Part shown: in pieces, positions 33,758 to 44,564 of the stretch
Layout of the letters: the number at the start of each line of letters is the position of its first letter
How positions within the stretch are numbered: position 1 is the first letter of the stretch
Assembly: GCA_021521415.1 (NCBI GenBank)
Contig: JAIQDT010009023.1
Span: forward strand, 1 to 64,000
DNA: 64,000 nt
Direction: 5' to 3'
DNA from: Bidens hawaiensis
Lineage: Eukaryota; Streptophyta; Magnoliopsida; Asterales; Asteraceae
Program-made: the position numbers and the translations under genes
Notes under the pieces: model-generated
Seen by the model: only the letters and a program-made list of their open reading frames with translations
The model's database searches: none
Told to the model about the DNA's origin: nothing

Positions 33758-34770
33758 CTGGCCGAGTGGCGCTTAGGATCTCATGACCTGCCGGATAGAC
33801 TTCTACGAACCTGTCCGCAGTTTGCTCCAAGATGGGCAACTCGTTCTCGTCAAGATCACGAGTACTCAACCGTGCGGGACCACCAGTCTCCCGCGGATGC
33901 AGGAGCGATTGTAAGTCGTTCCCCTCTGAAATAAGAAAAGATAACAGTGTTAGTAGAAAACCCTAAACCAACAAAAAAATGGAGCATACCGTAAGGAGTA
34001 GAGCTCAAACCGTATTCAAGGACGATGGGTATTTGTGGCGTCCCAGACCCGGCATCCTTCCACACGCGGCTCATCCCGAGCATCACCATCCCAGACTCCG
34101 CGAAGCGATAAACCAGAGTCTGGATCTGGGAGATCTTGGCGAACCATTCCGCCTCCTGGTAATTGGAGGCGTGAAGGTTAGGGAGCGCCCTCCCGTTCTT
34201 GAACGTCATCGCGATGGGGACGACGCGAGCGGAGATGTAGAAAAACTCCCGCTTCCAAAACCGAAGACTGCGCTCGGTAGCGCAGATCTTCAACCCCTTG
34301 ATCCGAGTGACCAGGGTATACCAACCCTGGATGCACCTCCAGGAGTAGAAGGTCATCAAGCGGTCAACGCGGGGCTCGATGCCCAGAATACGGCACACCC
34401 ATTCGAAGTGGCGAACTTTAGCAATCGCCATCGGGTGCACCTCCGTCAAATGCACACCGTGTTTCTCCAAAACACGGTATACGAACTTCGTTAATGGGAA
34501 TCTGAGATTCCCATATATGAAGAATGAGGCATAAACCCCTATCTTGCCCTTAGGGGCATCATACACCGTCTGGTGGGGCTCCGGAAACTCAGGCTCGTAA
34601 GGATCAAGCATGAACTTCTTGACGATATAGTGGTATAAATCGACAGAAAGAGTACACTGGCACTCGCCAGCAGTACTCTTATCGTCCTTATCAGACGTGG
34701 ACGTCGGGTTCTCGAGGTATACATCGGACTCCTCGACGTTAACCTCGGGATCATGTGTAGAAGAAGACAT
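33758..34770 (-). CDS. Antisense gene of element 1, 5' half (gypsy-type 'transposase_28'-like domain)
   Basis: On - the ATG at 34770 opens exon 1 (34770-33990, donor GGTATGC). The intron ends at TTTCAG, and exon 2 (33925-33758) ends at donor GGTAAGA directly beside the element 2 junction. The N-terminus is acidic (SSSTHDPEVNVEESDVYLEN). A conserved domain follows: YHYIVKKFMLDPYEPEFPEP, GKIGVYASFFIYGNLRFPLT, HPMAIAKVRHFEWVCRILGI, FYSWRCIQGWYTLV. This fits the family that plant annotations call putative gypsy-type transposon protein, found antisense in Tat elements. Exon 2 reads LDENELPILEQTADRFVEVY. The rest of the gene lies at 9848-11654. A TATA box sits about 125 bp upstream. Its function is unknown; it is neither gag nor integrase. 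Confidence 0.75.
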
Positions 34771-34895
34771 TTTTTAGATGTTAAAGAGAGCGATTTCAGG
34801 AGAATGCTCGACGGAAAAGTTAGAGTATTCGCCGGAAATCGCTTAGAAGAAGAAGAGTGAAGTGAAAGTATGGAATGAGATACACCCTCTCCCCC

Positions 34896-34903
34896 CTTAT
34901 ATA
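34896..34903 (-). promoter_or_regulatory. TATA box of the element 1 antisense gene
   Basis: TATATAAG on - (context GATGAGTATATAAGGGGGG), followed by a CT-rich stretch and the ATG about 125 bp downstream. The geometry suits an RNA polymerase II core promoter firing against the element. Confidence 0.6.
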
Positions 34904-34909
34904 CTCATC

Positions 34910-35797
34910 GCAATGAATGCGATGAATTTAATGCGGAGGAGAGAGGGAGCGCAGGTGCAATGAAACGGCGACACGTGTGGATAAAGCAAGCTGGCAACAG
35001 GTGTCAGGATGGCGCGTGACATGAAACTCGCGCCCACGCGCCTGAAAAAGCGTCCTGATTGACCACATGCTGTCACGTCGTCATAACTTCCTGCACGTCC
35101 TGAAACCGTCAGAAGACGCCAACGTCCCTTCAGCCGTTTGGACTGTCCTTATCCTTTCACCAACTCTTCGAATTTCAGAAAGATTCAAAAAGATTCAAAA
35201 ATAAGAGGGAATATACCCCCTTACCTTGGAAAACAAGAAACCATAAGACAAGTGCGAGTACAGTGTCAAGGCGAAACCCTTCACATACTTAGCACTTGCA
35301 GGGAATTGAAGCCAAGATACCTTGGAAAACAAGGAACCGTAAGACAAGTGCGGGTACAGTGTCAAGGCGAAACCCTTCACATACTCAGCACTTGCAGGGA
35401 ATTGAACCCAAGAAGGATCTTATGGGCCATGCTTGCGGAAGGAGAAATAACACCTCCGCATGGCGGGAACGTTGAGAACTAGATTTTTTGAAGCTTCAAG
35501 GTGGAATTGGTGGTTTAACATAACTGATCACTATGTCCAAAACTACCAAAACCTCATGAAGAATCTATACAAGTGAAACTCAACGCTCCCGACTTGCGAA
35601 GAGGTTAAACACCTACCCGCATCATAACCAAAGATCAGGCAGAAAAGTTGGGAATTTCTGCAAGTGACATTAGGAAAACTGCGGGAAGAATCCTCACGGA
35701 AAACCTTAAAAAAACAAAAACCCCTCTTTAAAACCCCTTGCTTAAAGTCCAAAAGTTCACCTCACTTATTAACAATTCATGAGAAGAACAATGGACT
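34910..35797. other. Antisense promoter region and 3' non-coding part of element 1
   Basis: No gene is seen. It holds the likely upstream region of the antisense promoter (CACGTGTGG near 34972, ACGTC motifs near 35070), the 96-bp duplication and the sequence before the 3' LTR. A clean polypurine tract is not obvious before 35798. Confidence 0.5.
35222..35413 (+). repeat. 96-bp tandem duplication
   Basis: Two direct copies begin TACCTTGGAAAACAAG at 35222 and 35318. They differ at about five positions and include AGTGTCAAGGCGAAACCC. Confidence 0.85.
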
Positions 35798-36659
35798 TGA
35801 AGAGGTAGGTCCCGCAAAGTCCAGTTGGACCCGCAAGACACACCTTGAAGTGGTACGTCTGCGCAAAGACCAGCTGGTTCCGCAGGACCCATCATGCTCA
35901 GAGATGAAGACCTTACACGCAGTAAGCCAGCTGTTCCGGCAGGAAAGCCTCCCTTGGTACAGTACCCTACCTGTTCCCGCAGCTGTGGGTACAAGCCAAG
36001 AAGGAAGGCTACCTGCACTAACAGTAAGGCTACACGCATAAGGCACTAACTCATACTTCAGCAATGTCACCTGAGGAAAGAATGAGCAAGGCGGGAATAT
36101 TCCCGCCCAAAAGAGCCAGTCCGTACGCTTCTGGAAGATCTTTTGTACTATACCTGCAAAGGTATGGACAAAATAGACAAGATCTGACAAAAGCAGCCCA
36201 TGAACCAATCACAGGGTGACAGCTCACCGACAATAGTACGAGGAGGAGCACGCTCCAGTACAAAATGTCACTATCAGCCGCTGCCTATCCACCAACTCCC
36301 ATCGTGGCACGTACGTAGCATGTAGTTGGTGGAAAAGGAATATTATATACAGCTGGTCGTACCTGCTTGGAAACCTACCTTCGGCTATAAATACTCCAAC
36401 ACCTTGGAACGGTATCATCATCTTATCTTCTCCCTAGCTATTTCTCTCAATATACACTTATATTTAGAGCAATCTAGTCTGATTCTCACGCCGGATGGTG
36501 GTCACAAGGAGGAACTCCCCCTTCTCAGTGACGAGCTCACGGTGTCTGTTTTGCAGGTCGAGAAGAATAACCATCTTTGCCGGACCTAACCCTCGTGGGA
36601 AGCATCTACTTAACCCTAAGATTATCCGTAATCTGCCGAGGTCATTTAGTGTTTCTTCA
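35798..36659 (+). repeat. 3' LTR of element 1
   Basis: Partner of 3247-4109, TGAAGAGGTAGG to GTTTCTTCA, followed by the target duplication TGTGT. Confidence 0.9.
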
Positions 36660-36664
36660 TGTGT

Positions 36665-37640
36665 ATCACTTTAACACCATTGCTAATGATGTTTGTTTTG
36701 TTATAACTCAAGACTCATAATTCATATTATTCAATACTACGATGGATTTTAATTGTTAGTTCAACTGATGGAATTTTAATCTATACTAAATAGGTAACAG
36801 TGTATTCAATGTGGAACCAGAGAGTAGTATGATCGGTTGGATAATATAACAATATGTTGATCCGAATCATCAATTCTAGCACCATTTCGGATGAGAGACC
36901 ACATGTGAAAGAAGAAGAGACAAAGAGATCAAGTTTGAGTTTGAATTAAATAGATGTACGTAAATTATTTTAATAGTTATAAATTTGAGTTATTAAGTTA
37001 GTTGTTGAGTTTGTGTTAAGATAGGATTAAGTCTTGATCGAAGAGTTATATTCAGTGCATCGAGTATAAATAGAAGTCTAGGGATGGTTGACTCCAAAAT
37101 CGTTTTGTGTTTCCTAATGCTATCGAATTATGGCCTTCAAATGGTGTCAGAGCTTGGAAGAAGCAAAATATTATGAACAATAATAGAAAAAATAAACCTG
37201 ATACCTTAGAGAAAGTGTAGAAGAAGATCTATCGATTGAGAAGATGGAAGAAGTAATTCAAGAAAAATGAGCAACATACATGATCAAAGAAATGAAGGTT
37301 TGATACTCCAGTGCCGAACTATGCAAGCATGGCCCAATAGCAAATGATCCAGAAGCAGCAAGATCAAAAGAAAATCGGGAAGATCAGAAGACATGACGAT
37401 TTCCGAAGATCAAGACGAAGTAGTCGATCAGATGCCAATCAGAAGACCTTGGACAAGTCACCTACGCTCAGACTTCATCGCACCTCACATTAGCATATCT
37501 AAATCCATGTTAGATGAAGAACATAAGCCGGTCTTTTCCCTTTATCACAAGTTCACAACCATCTGGAAGATTAGTAGTAGCAAGAATAAAGGCAACAAAA
37601 GAAACATGAAGGTTAAATACCAGCCCACATAATTCGTAGG
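36665..37640 (+). other. Decayed LTR-retrotransposon remnant (tentative)
   Basis: A TATA box (GAGTATAAATAGAAG, 37062-37076) is followed about 70 bp later by TGGTGTCAGAGC (37142-37153), one base from the iMet primer site. This looks like the end of an old LTR and the start of its internal region. The following 500 bp has only a 79-codon ORF (37393-37632) with no recognised domain. Confidence 0.4.
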
Positions 37641-38390
37641 ATGTGTGAGTCTATCAAGAAAGTAGGCAACTGGAGAAGCAGTCAATTAAAGACTCATTAA
37701 AGATTAGCTACAACGAAGTAGCAAGAACAAGCAGCTTGAACCAATCAAGAAGGTGAGAGTGCAACAGAAAACAAGAATTGAACACCGACTGTTTGATTAA
37801 ATCAAAACAAAAAAGGAAGTGGTTAGTGCGATCAGGAAGGGAGAAATAAGAGGATATATAGAGCTCATGCGAAATGAAGTATAGTGTGAGATCGATCGGT
37901 ATGGGAGAAATAAGAGCGTCTGCAGCGCTCGAGGGGTAACAATTGGAATCTTCAGTAGTAGACATATATCCATGAGGTTAGATTGAGTGGTGATTAGAGA
38001 CGATTGAGGGTTGTGGTGGGCGAAGCAGAGCAGCACTGGTCTGATTGTGGAAGAAAACAATAAGTCGTCGATAGCCATGAAAAGAGGAACTAATAAGGAG
38101 CAAGATAAATAAGAAAGAGATGATGACTGGAGAAGACGATGGGTGTGTTATTAGTTCACGAAAGCAGTAATACGGGCGAGCAAAAGAAAAACTTGTAAGG
38201 TTCAATCGAGTAAGAAAACAAGTAGAATCTATATGGTTCAATTGAAACCTGTGTGGTTCGATGTAAGATAGAAAAACAAGCATGCGTAGTTCAAACAGTT
38301 AAGGAACAAAGAGCAAAACAAAAGAAAGAAGAAAGATCACTACGAATCGAGAAGAAAATGCGTATTAGGATTATGGGGAAGTTTGTTAGA
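37641..38390. other. Unassigned sequence
   Basis: Purine-rich on +. ORFs on - are short and Ser/Leu/Phe-rich, and look like by-products of composition. No gene is supported. Confidence 0.4.
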
Positions 38391-38809
38391 ATATGTAACA
38401 CCCCATTTCTGTGCGTAAAACAAATGTGTTGAAGTGATTATTAAAGATGTTGTGGACATTTATGATGAGAGTGATAAAGGTTCGGAAGGATCGAAGAAAC
38501 TTGAAGGGCCAAATCGTCAAAAAGTTTAAAGATGTCCAAGGACCAATATGTCATTTTGGCAAAGTATAAATATTTACAAGAACCATGCCCCAAGGAAAGC
38601 ACGACAATTCCGGGCATAATCGCGCCATAGAAAAGCACAATAGTGTCATTCACCTATGATTGTGCACGATCGTGCCACATCACATCAGTGTTCGACAATT
38701 GTTTGTTTGCTCAAAAAGGTTGTCATGTGTAACATTCCTGCTGGTCTTATTTTTCTGTATTTAGTAGGCTTAGCTTTGCTCATTCACATTTCTTGTAACC
38801 TCTTAAGAG

Positions 38810-38810
<1 letters not shown>
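38391..38810 (+). other. Possible solo or partial LTR
   Basis: It begins TGTAACACCCC at 38394, a start common to plant LTRs. It contains phrases often seen in them (GAAGGGCCAAATCGTC, GGACCAATATGTCATTTTGG) and a TATA box (38565-38572). No partner copy is in the window. Confidence 0.35.

Positions 38811-38856
<46 letters not shown>
38811..38856. repeat. (TA)n(GA)n microsatellite
   Basis: A short TA repeat passes into about 16 GA units. Confidence 0.9.
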
Positions 38857-38859
<3 letters not shown>

Positions 38860-38860
38860 A

Positions 38861-38931
38861 CACTCTAACAAATACTCTTATTATACTCGGATTTATAAAT
38901 TTGAATGTGCGATACAAGAGTTGTTAGAGTG
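38861..38931. repeat. Inverted repeat with 11-bp perfect arms
   Basis: CACTCTAACAA (38861-38871) pairs with TTGTTAGAGTG (38921-38931) across 49 bp. Similarity extends imperfectly inward (ACTCTT / AAGAGT). Confidence 0.7.
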
Positions 38932-39266
38932 CTTGTGATGGGGGTCTATCAGTTTAATATCCGTGAAGACTAGTGCCCCACAACCTAAGCCTTGTAGGTT
39001 ATGATTACTCAAGATAGCATTTGGGTTAATAATTGGTCAGCTACGAAGACGGGTGGTAAAAAAGATACAACCCCAATCTTATAAAGTCGATTTAATTAAA
39101 AATGCCCATGGAAATATGTCTGAATATTTTCCTTTTTTACGAAATCATAGCTTTTAAAATTAATAAGTTTTCTACCACATACTATCATGCCTAAAAAGGT
39201 TTCGACATGTGTTTTAATTTGATGATTAAAAAGCTTAAAGTTTAATCGGGTGAAAGAAAGCTATAA

Positions 39267-39570
39267 GACCATCCGTAGTGGTTTGCCATTGTGGCGTTGT
39301 GGCTCCAAAACGCCTGGAGTACCCCCCCCCCTTCCCGGATTTTTTCCTTCGGTGTTTTTGAAGCTGCAGTTTGTACAAAACACGAGTTCGGCTCGAGTTT
39401 GAAGAAACCTGTGTGTGGGGAGGGGAGAGACAGAGGAATATATGTAATTATTATAGGAGAGTTGTGGCATTTTGTCCACTACACCACTTTTTACAAAACT
39501 CTCTATAGCTGACGGGGATGCCACATGACGCAAAATTCCCAAAAATGAGGCATTTTAACTACACATGATC
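39267..39570. mobile_element. MITE, Tourist/Harbinger type
   Basis: A 304-bp element flanked by TAA (39264-39266 and 39571-39573). Terminal inverted repeats are imperfect: GACCATCCGTAGTGG at the left, GATCATGTGTAGTTA read inward from the right. The 3-bp TWA target fits PIF/Harbinger. There is no coding capacity. Confidence 0.6.
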
Positions 39571-39805
39571 TAAGAACTCAACATATTTTTGACTTTACAA
39601 GTGATTACATGTGTGTAAAATCAAAATTAGTAATTTAGAAATTAACACCCTGTTTATGACATCGAGCCCTTCGTTGGTACAACTTTGACAACATAATTAA
39701 TCATAAAAATTAAATCTTGACAAATTCGATTTACACAAACTCATTTCAATACATAAACCATTGGCCGAACTATACAAATTAATTTTCAAACTGTAACATG
39801 TATTA

Positions 39806-41569
39806 GGTGGTGGGGGTGGTCCAAAACCCATCACCTGCAACACCCAATGGGGGTGTGCCACCTCCTCTCACCACTTTCCACTAGTGATAAAATTTTAGTG
39901 GGGGTGGTGTGATGGTTTAATTGTTTTTCTTTTTTATTTTTTGTTTGTTTTATAACTTAGAAATTAAAAAAAATATTTTACTAGAACATATTACAACTTA
40001 AAAATTATAACTAAACAATAAAAGTTACAATAAACAATCTACTCCTCGTTCGAATCGGAAATTCCAAACCTAAAGAACTTACAACTTCAACTAGATCATT
40101 TTCAACCGATGGTGAATATCTTCATCCCGCAAGTCTAATTGCACATTCTCACGAACGGGAACTTGAATAGGAGGATCCGGCACCCAATTTGGAGAAATTG
40201 CACGTCCCTCTTCTTTTATTAACATATTGTGTAATATGATGCATGCATATATTAAGCCAGAGATCGTGGGTTTTTCCATTACACGAACCGGTCGACTAAG
40301 TATGCACCATCTACCCTTTAAGACACCGAAAGCTCTATCGACATCTTTTCTTGCCGATTATTGCAACTTCTTGAACGTCTTTTCATTGGTCTTGACAGGA
40401 AACGAAAAGGCTTTCACAAAAACAGACCATTGCAGGTAGATACCATCGACAAGATAGTAGCCACGTCTGTAATATCTCCATTCACAAAATACGGACAGAT
40501 TGGTGCGGTACCATCTATTACGCTTTGAAACAACGGTGATGTGTATAGAACAGTGATGTCATTGTTTGAGCCAGGAACACCAAAGTAAGAATGCCAAATT
40601 CATAAGTCATTTGACGCAACCGCTTCAAGTGAGATAGTCGGTCGTTTGATATCACCTCTAACATACGCTCCTCGAAACTCACGTGGACAATTCCTCCATT
40701 CAATATGTGTACAATCGATGCTACCTAGCATCCCTAGAAAATGCCATCTAGCCTCATGCGTGGCGTAAAAACGTGTAATGTCGTGTCTTGTTGGTTTTCG
40801 TAGAAACTATTTGCCATACAAATTAATAATCGTGCTACAAAAGAATTGGAGACATTCACATGAAGTTCTTTGAGACATTTGTAAGTATTCATCGAATTGG
40901 TCGGGTGGGTTACCTGTTGCTAATTGACGAATAGCGGATGTGCATTTTTGAAGCGGCGTAAAGCTTCGTTTGCACCTTGCGTCGTAAGATTTTTAAAACC
41001 ATTCTATGCTTGCTTCGAAGTCGGCTACAATCTTTAAAAATAAAGATTTTGGCAAACGAAACCGTTCCCTAAACGTCTCGTCATTGTAATTTGGCTCCTC
41101 CACAAAATAGTCGTTCATTAGCACTTCGTGGACATGTATACGATCACACTCCACCATTTTTTTCTTTGGACGGCTCGGGCCTTCAAGTTCACTATATAAC
41201 AACGGGAACCATTCAACAATGTCATCGTCCGAAGACGAAGAGCTATCGGTGTCTAGCGGAAACGAGTTGCTCGGAAATTTCATATTTTTTTGTTTTGAAT
41301 TGAAGTGGTGAAGAAATAGGTTTTTATAGTAGAAAATTGAGAGTGTTTTGAGTTGGATTGAAATGGTTGTTTATTTATATTGTTTAATTTTTTTTATTAA
41401 TTCCCCAACCCAACGGTCACCCCCATCCCCAACGTTCAAATTTCTTGGTTTAATACACGTGATGGCCATCACGGCTGGACCCCCATCACGCGTGATGGGA
41501 GGACCGGCGACGGTGTTCCCATGGATACAACGCGTGATGGGGTGGCCATCACGGACCACCCCGCCCCCC
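39806..41569 (-). mobile_element. PIF/Harbinger DNA transposon (decayed)
   Basis: A 1.76-kb element flanked by TTA (39803-39805 and 41570-41572). Terminal repeats are GGTGGTGGGGGTGGTCC at the left and GGGGGGCGGGGTGGTCC read inward from the right, with 3 mismatches in 17. It contains the transposase remnant below. The right end is also rich in short inverted GTGATGG/CCATCAC copies (41455-41560). I see no second (Myb-like) Harbinger gene. Confidence 0.75.
40086..41283 (-). pseudogene. Harbinger-type transposase (PF04827-like), broken
   Basis: On - the N-terminal part (41283-40993) reads DSSSSSDDDIVEWFPLL, LMNDYFVEEPNYNDETFRER and FRLPKSLFLKIVADFEASIE. A DDE core follows in pieces: LGSIDCTHIEWRNCP, FRGAYVRGDIKRPTISLEAV, FGVPGSNNDITVLYTSPLFQ. 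The C-terminal part is PTISGLIYACIILHNMLIKE (near 40265). This is the order of plant Harbinger transposases. There are multiple stops and frameshifts; one TGA stands where relatives have Trp (DLWIWH). It is not functional. Confidence 0.8.
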
Positions 41570-41572
41570 TTA

Positions 41573-42189
41573 CATTGACATGCTTTGTCTCAGTTTATAG
41601 TGGCCCTGTTATGAGGAATTGGATCACATCATAAAGTTTAACCAACTTATTAGCATCTGATAAGGTAACAGAATTTAAAACTCTTTTAACACTAGAAAAA
41701 TCGTTGGAAACCCTCGCCACGTAAAATCAAATTCCATATTAACTCTGTAGCTCTACAAGCATAACCAAAGAATTCAACTTAAAACAAAAGGACAGAGACC
41801 GAAGCTCAGATCTCCGTGACAGAGTCTCAAATCTCCATGACAAAGGTTCAGATCGATCTCAGGCAACTGAGGTTGTACGTGTTTACTCCGATCATCATAA
41901 ACTCGAATTACAACAATCGAGTCTACGCTATAATTGCAACAGAGTCTGCTATGCTAGGTGAAAAAAGAGAGAAGTCTGTCTAAGACTCAGCTGACAACAA
42001 ATTTTTATCTTCATTTCTTCGAATACCTCATTCCATACTCTTTTATTTTCCATATTTCCAACCAATCTTGAGAAAAAAAAATCCTAGGCATTACATTAAA
42101 AATGGGCTTTCGTCACATGAAAAAAGCGTGGCCGTAGGCCTTTGACAACACTCGCGTCATCTTAGCTATAATATGGTCACACGTACTCA
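41573..42189. other. Unassigned sequence
   Basis: No ORF or element recognised. A short internal repeat of CAGATCTCCGTGACAGAG-like phrases lies near 41808-41845. Confidence 0.4.
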
Positions 42190-43120
42190 CATTTTGATGG
42201 CTAAAACAACTTAAAAGTATTGCTAAAGAATACCGGTATTTATTGTTTGAATCAATTTATGTCTCATAATTATGGCTAAAGGGTACCAACAATCATATGT
42301 AGTTATTTTAATTGTGACCGTTTATAAATAGTCACAAAAAATATGTTTCAGTCACTTCCATTTCAAAAAATTCATGGCTAAAGGGATGTTGGAATTAAGC
42401 GTAATAACTATGGCTAAAGGGCACCAACAGCCACATGTAGTTTTTTTTTTAAAGTAGCCGTTTACATTATATAGTAACAAAAAATTTTGTGTTAACAACA
42501 TCCATTTCGAAAAAGCATAGCTAAAGGGTTGTTAGAATAAAGCGTAATAAATTTGACTAAAGGGTAGCGACGGCCACATTTAGCTATAACGTGTGGTCTT
42601 TTGTATGCTATAGCTACAAAAAACTATCTTTTGGCTGTATCTATTTAAAAACCCATGGCTAAAGGGTTATCGTATTCAAGCATAATACATGTAACTAAAG
42701 TGTATCAATAGTCATATGAATATATTATAAGTGTGATCGTTAATATTATATAATCATAAAAAAGTATGTTTTATTAACGTCCATTTTGAAAACCTAGCCA
42801 TAAAGGATTGTTGTAATCAATAATTTTGTTCAAATAATTGTGGCTAAAAGGTATTATCGGCCACATAATTAGTGTATTGTAAGTGTGAGCATTTATGTTA
42901 TATAGTCACACTAAATTTTGTTTTAGCCACATACGTACATTTCACAATATTGTGGCTAGGGTTGTTCTAATCAATCATTTTGTTTAAGTAAGTGTGGCTA
43001 AAGGGTAACAACAGCCACATGAATTCATAGAAAGTGTGGCCGTCTAGTTATATAGTCACTAAGAAGTTTGTTTTTGCCACATCATTTCCAAAAAGTCATG
43101 GCTAACGGGGATCAACATGC
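42190..43120. repeat. Degenerate ~140-bp tandem array
   Basis: About six diverged units, each with ATGGCTAAAGGGTACCAACA or similar, then CCACATG, an AT-rich stretch, ATATAGTCAC, and CATTTC-AAAA before a half-unit TGGCTAAAGGG-TTGTT. Unit starts are near 42272, 42411, 42552, 42690, 42843 and 42992. Confidence 0.65.
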
Positions 43121-43556
43121 ACATGAAGTTGTTGAGGTTCGATGTAACCATTTTCATGTTATTATTCATTTATTTTCAATTTCAACTTGTAAAATAAAAA
43201 TTGCAGTAAGCATGAAAAATCTGACATTCGTCAAAATTTGGATCTTGATTTGTATTCATGTTGTAAACCTTTATTATACAAACCCGACTCAACATCTTTT
43301 TTTTTGTTTCTTCATTAATTTATTATAATATTATTATATATCTCGATCACCAATAAATCGATGTCTGTCATATTATAGAGTTGTTAAGAAAAACAGAAGT
43401 GGTTCAAACTAATTTTCGTTAAGTTATTATAAGCTTTTAGAACCTTTAAACTCGTTTTAAACATTGATTGAAACTTAGGGGGGTGTTTCTGTAAATATGT
43501 ATATATATAACTTAAAATAACCTAAACCTAACATATTTATCATCACAGCCGCCACC

Positions 43557-43967
43557 ATGTCGGCCGCCGTTTTCCGGCGAATCTCCGGCCACCATCTCCA
43601 GCCAACACCAGCCGACACCTCCACCGCAGCCATCACACAAGCCAGCACCTTCTTCCTCTCTTTCGATTCCGGCGAGAATCCGGCGACGCCAAACACCTCC
43701 GGCCACCACCTCGCAATGCATCACCACCATCTCAGCCCCCCTCAATCCGACACCACCACACCTTTTCCCTCATTTTTCCGGCGACCGGAAAAACCGAGCC
43801 GTGCTCTCCCTCTCCATCAACCGATCGCTACTCCCCCTTTAATTTTCGACAAAAAATCCGGCCACTGTTTGCATCACTGGCAACAGTTCCGGTGGCAGCA
43901 GACGGCGGAGCTGGTTCAGGGCGGTAGCTCTCAGCGACGCGGTCACGTGGATATATTATTTGCTTGA
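43557..43967 (+). other. Pro/His/Ser/Thr-rich ORF, doubtful gene
   Basis: A 136-codon ORF with an optimal start context (GCCGCCACCATG). Its composition is low-complexity (repeated GHH, PPT, TPP) and it has no recognised domain. It lies in a GC-rich island amid AT-rich DNA. A TATA box (44098-44105) lies downstream on the same strand. It could be the leader of an old transcript or element; I do not claim a protein. Confidence 0.25.
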
Positions 43968-44317
43968 TTTCGAGCTCGTATGGCCAAGTTATGAGCAAAA
44001 CAAGAAAGGGTTCGTATTCCGGCTGACAGTTCGTATCTCCAGCTGATTGTTTGGTTTTCCGGCGATAGTGAAGGTGATTTCCAGTGACGAAAATAGGTAT
44101 AAATAGTGGAGTTCAATGAGACGAATGCGGGGATATCTTATTTGCCTTAATCGGTGTTCGTTTGTTATGGTTTCGAGCTATCTGACTATTTTTTTTAAGT
44201 ATTTTAAAATTTATAAAACTTATAGAAATTTATATTAAATTTAAATAAACTTTTTCGTATTAAAACCGAACATCATTATAACCTGTTTTCTCGGCTCGAC
44301 TCGTTAAACTAATTTTA

Positions 44318-44318
<1 letters not shown>

Positions 44319-44358
<40 letters not shown>

Positions 44359-44528
44359 ATGTATATATATATGTATAAATATATATTTATACAATGTTTA
44401 ATAAATACGTTTTAATTAACTAAAAATCATAATAAATATTAAAAATAGTTTCTAATAAACTTATAAAAACCGACACTTTTATGTCGATCTCGTTTCAAGG
44501 TTTTCGTGTTTATGTATGTATATATATC

Positions 44529-44563
<35 letters not shown>

Positions 44564-44564
44564 C
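44319..44564. repeat. Two (AT)n microsatellites
   Basis: AT/GT dinucleotide runs at about 44319-44395 and 44513-44564. Confidence 0.85.

Larger units (their letters stand above)
3247..36659 (+). mobile_element. Element 1: Tat-lineage Ty3/gypsy LTR retrotransposon carrying nested elements 2 and 3
   Basis: The LTRs (3247-4109 and 35798-36659) begin TGAAGAGGTA and end TTCTTCA. They are flanked by the 5-bp target duplication TGTGT (3242-3246 and 36660-36664). Between them lie a TTGGCGCC primer site, gag, a protease-RT-RNase H-integrase region with the second, archaeal-type RNase H that marks the Tat lineage, and a spliced antisense gene on the - strand. About 22.1 kb (11655-33751) is foreign, leaving roughly 11.3 kb of element 1. 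The LTRs differ at about 20 sites by eye (about 2.5%), so this is the oldest of the three nested insertions. Gag-pol has several stops and frameshifts and cannot make a polyprotein. Confidence 0.9.

Noticed and set aside
37708..38283. Overlapping - strand ORFs rich in Ser, Leu and Phe
   Set aside because: They mirror a purine-rich + strand. No domain, start context or splice pattern supports a gene.
43557..43967. Protein-coding gene with an ideal start context
   Set aside because: Low-complexity composition, no domain, no exon structure and no homolog recognised. Kept only as a doubtful ORF.
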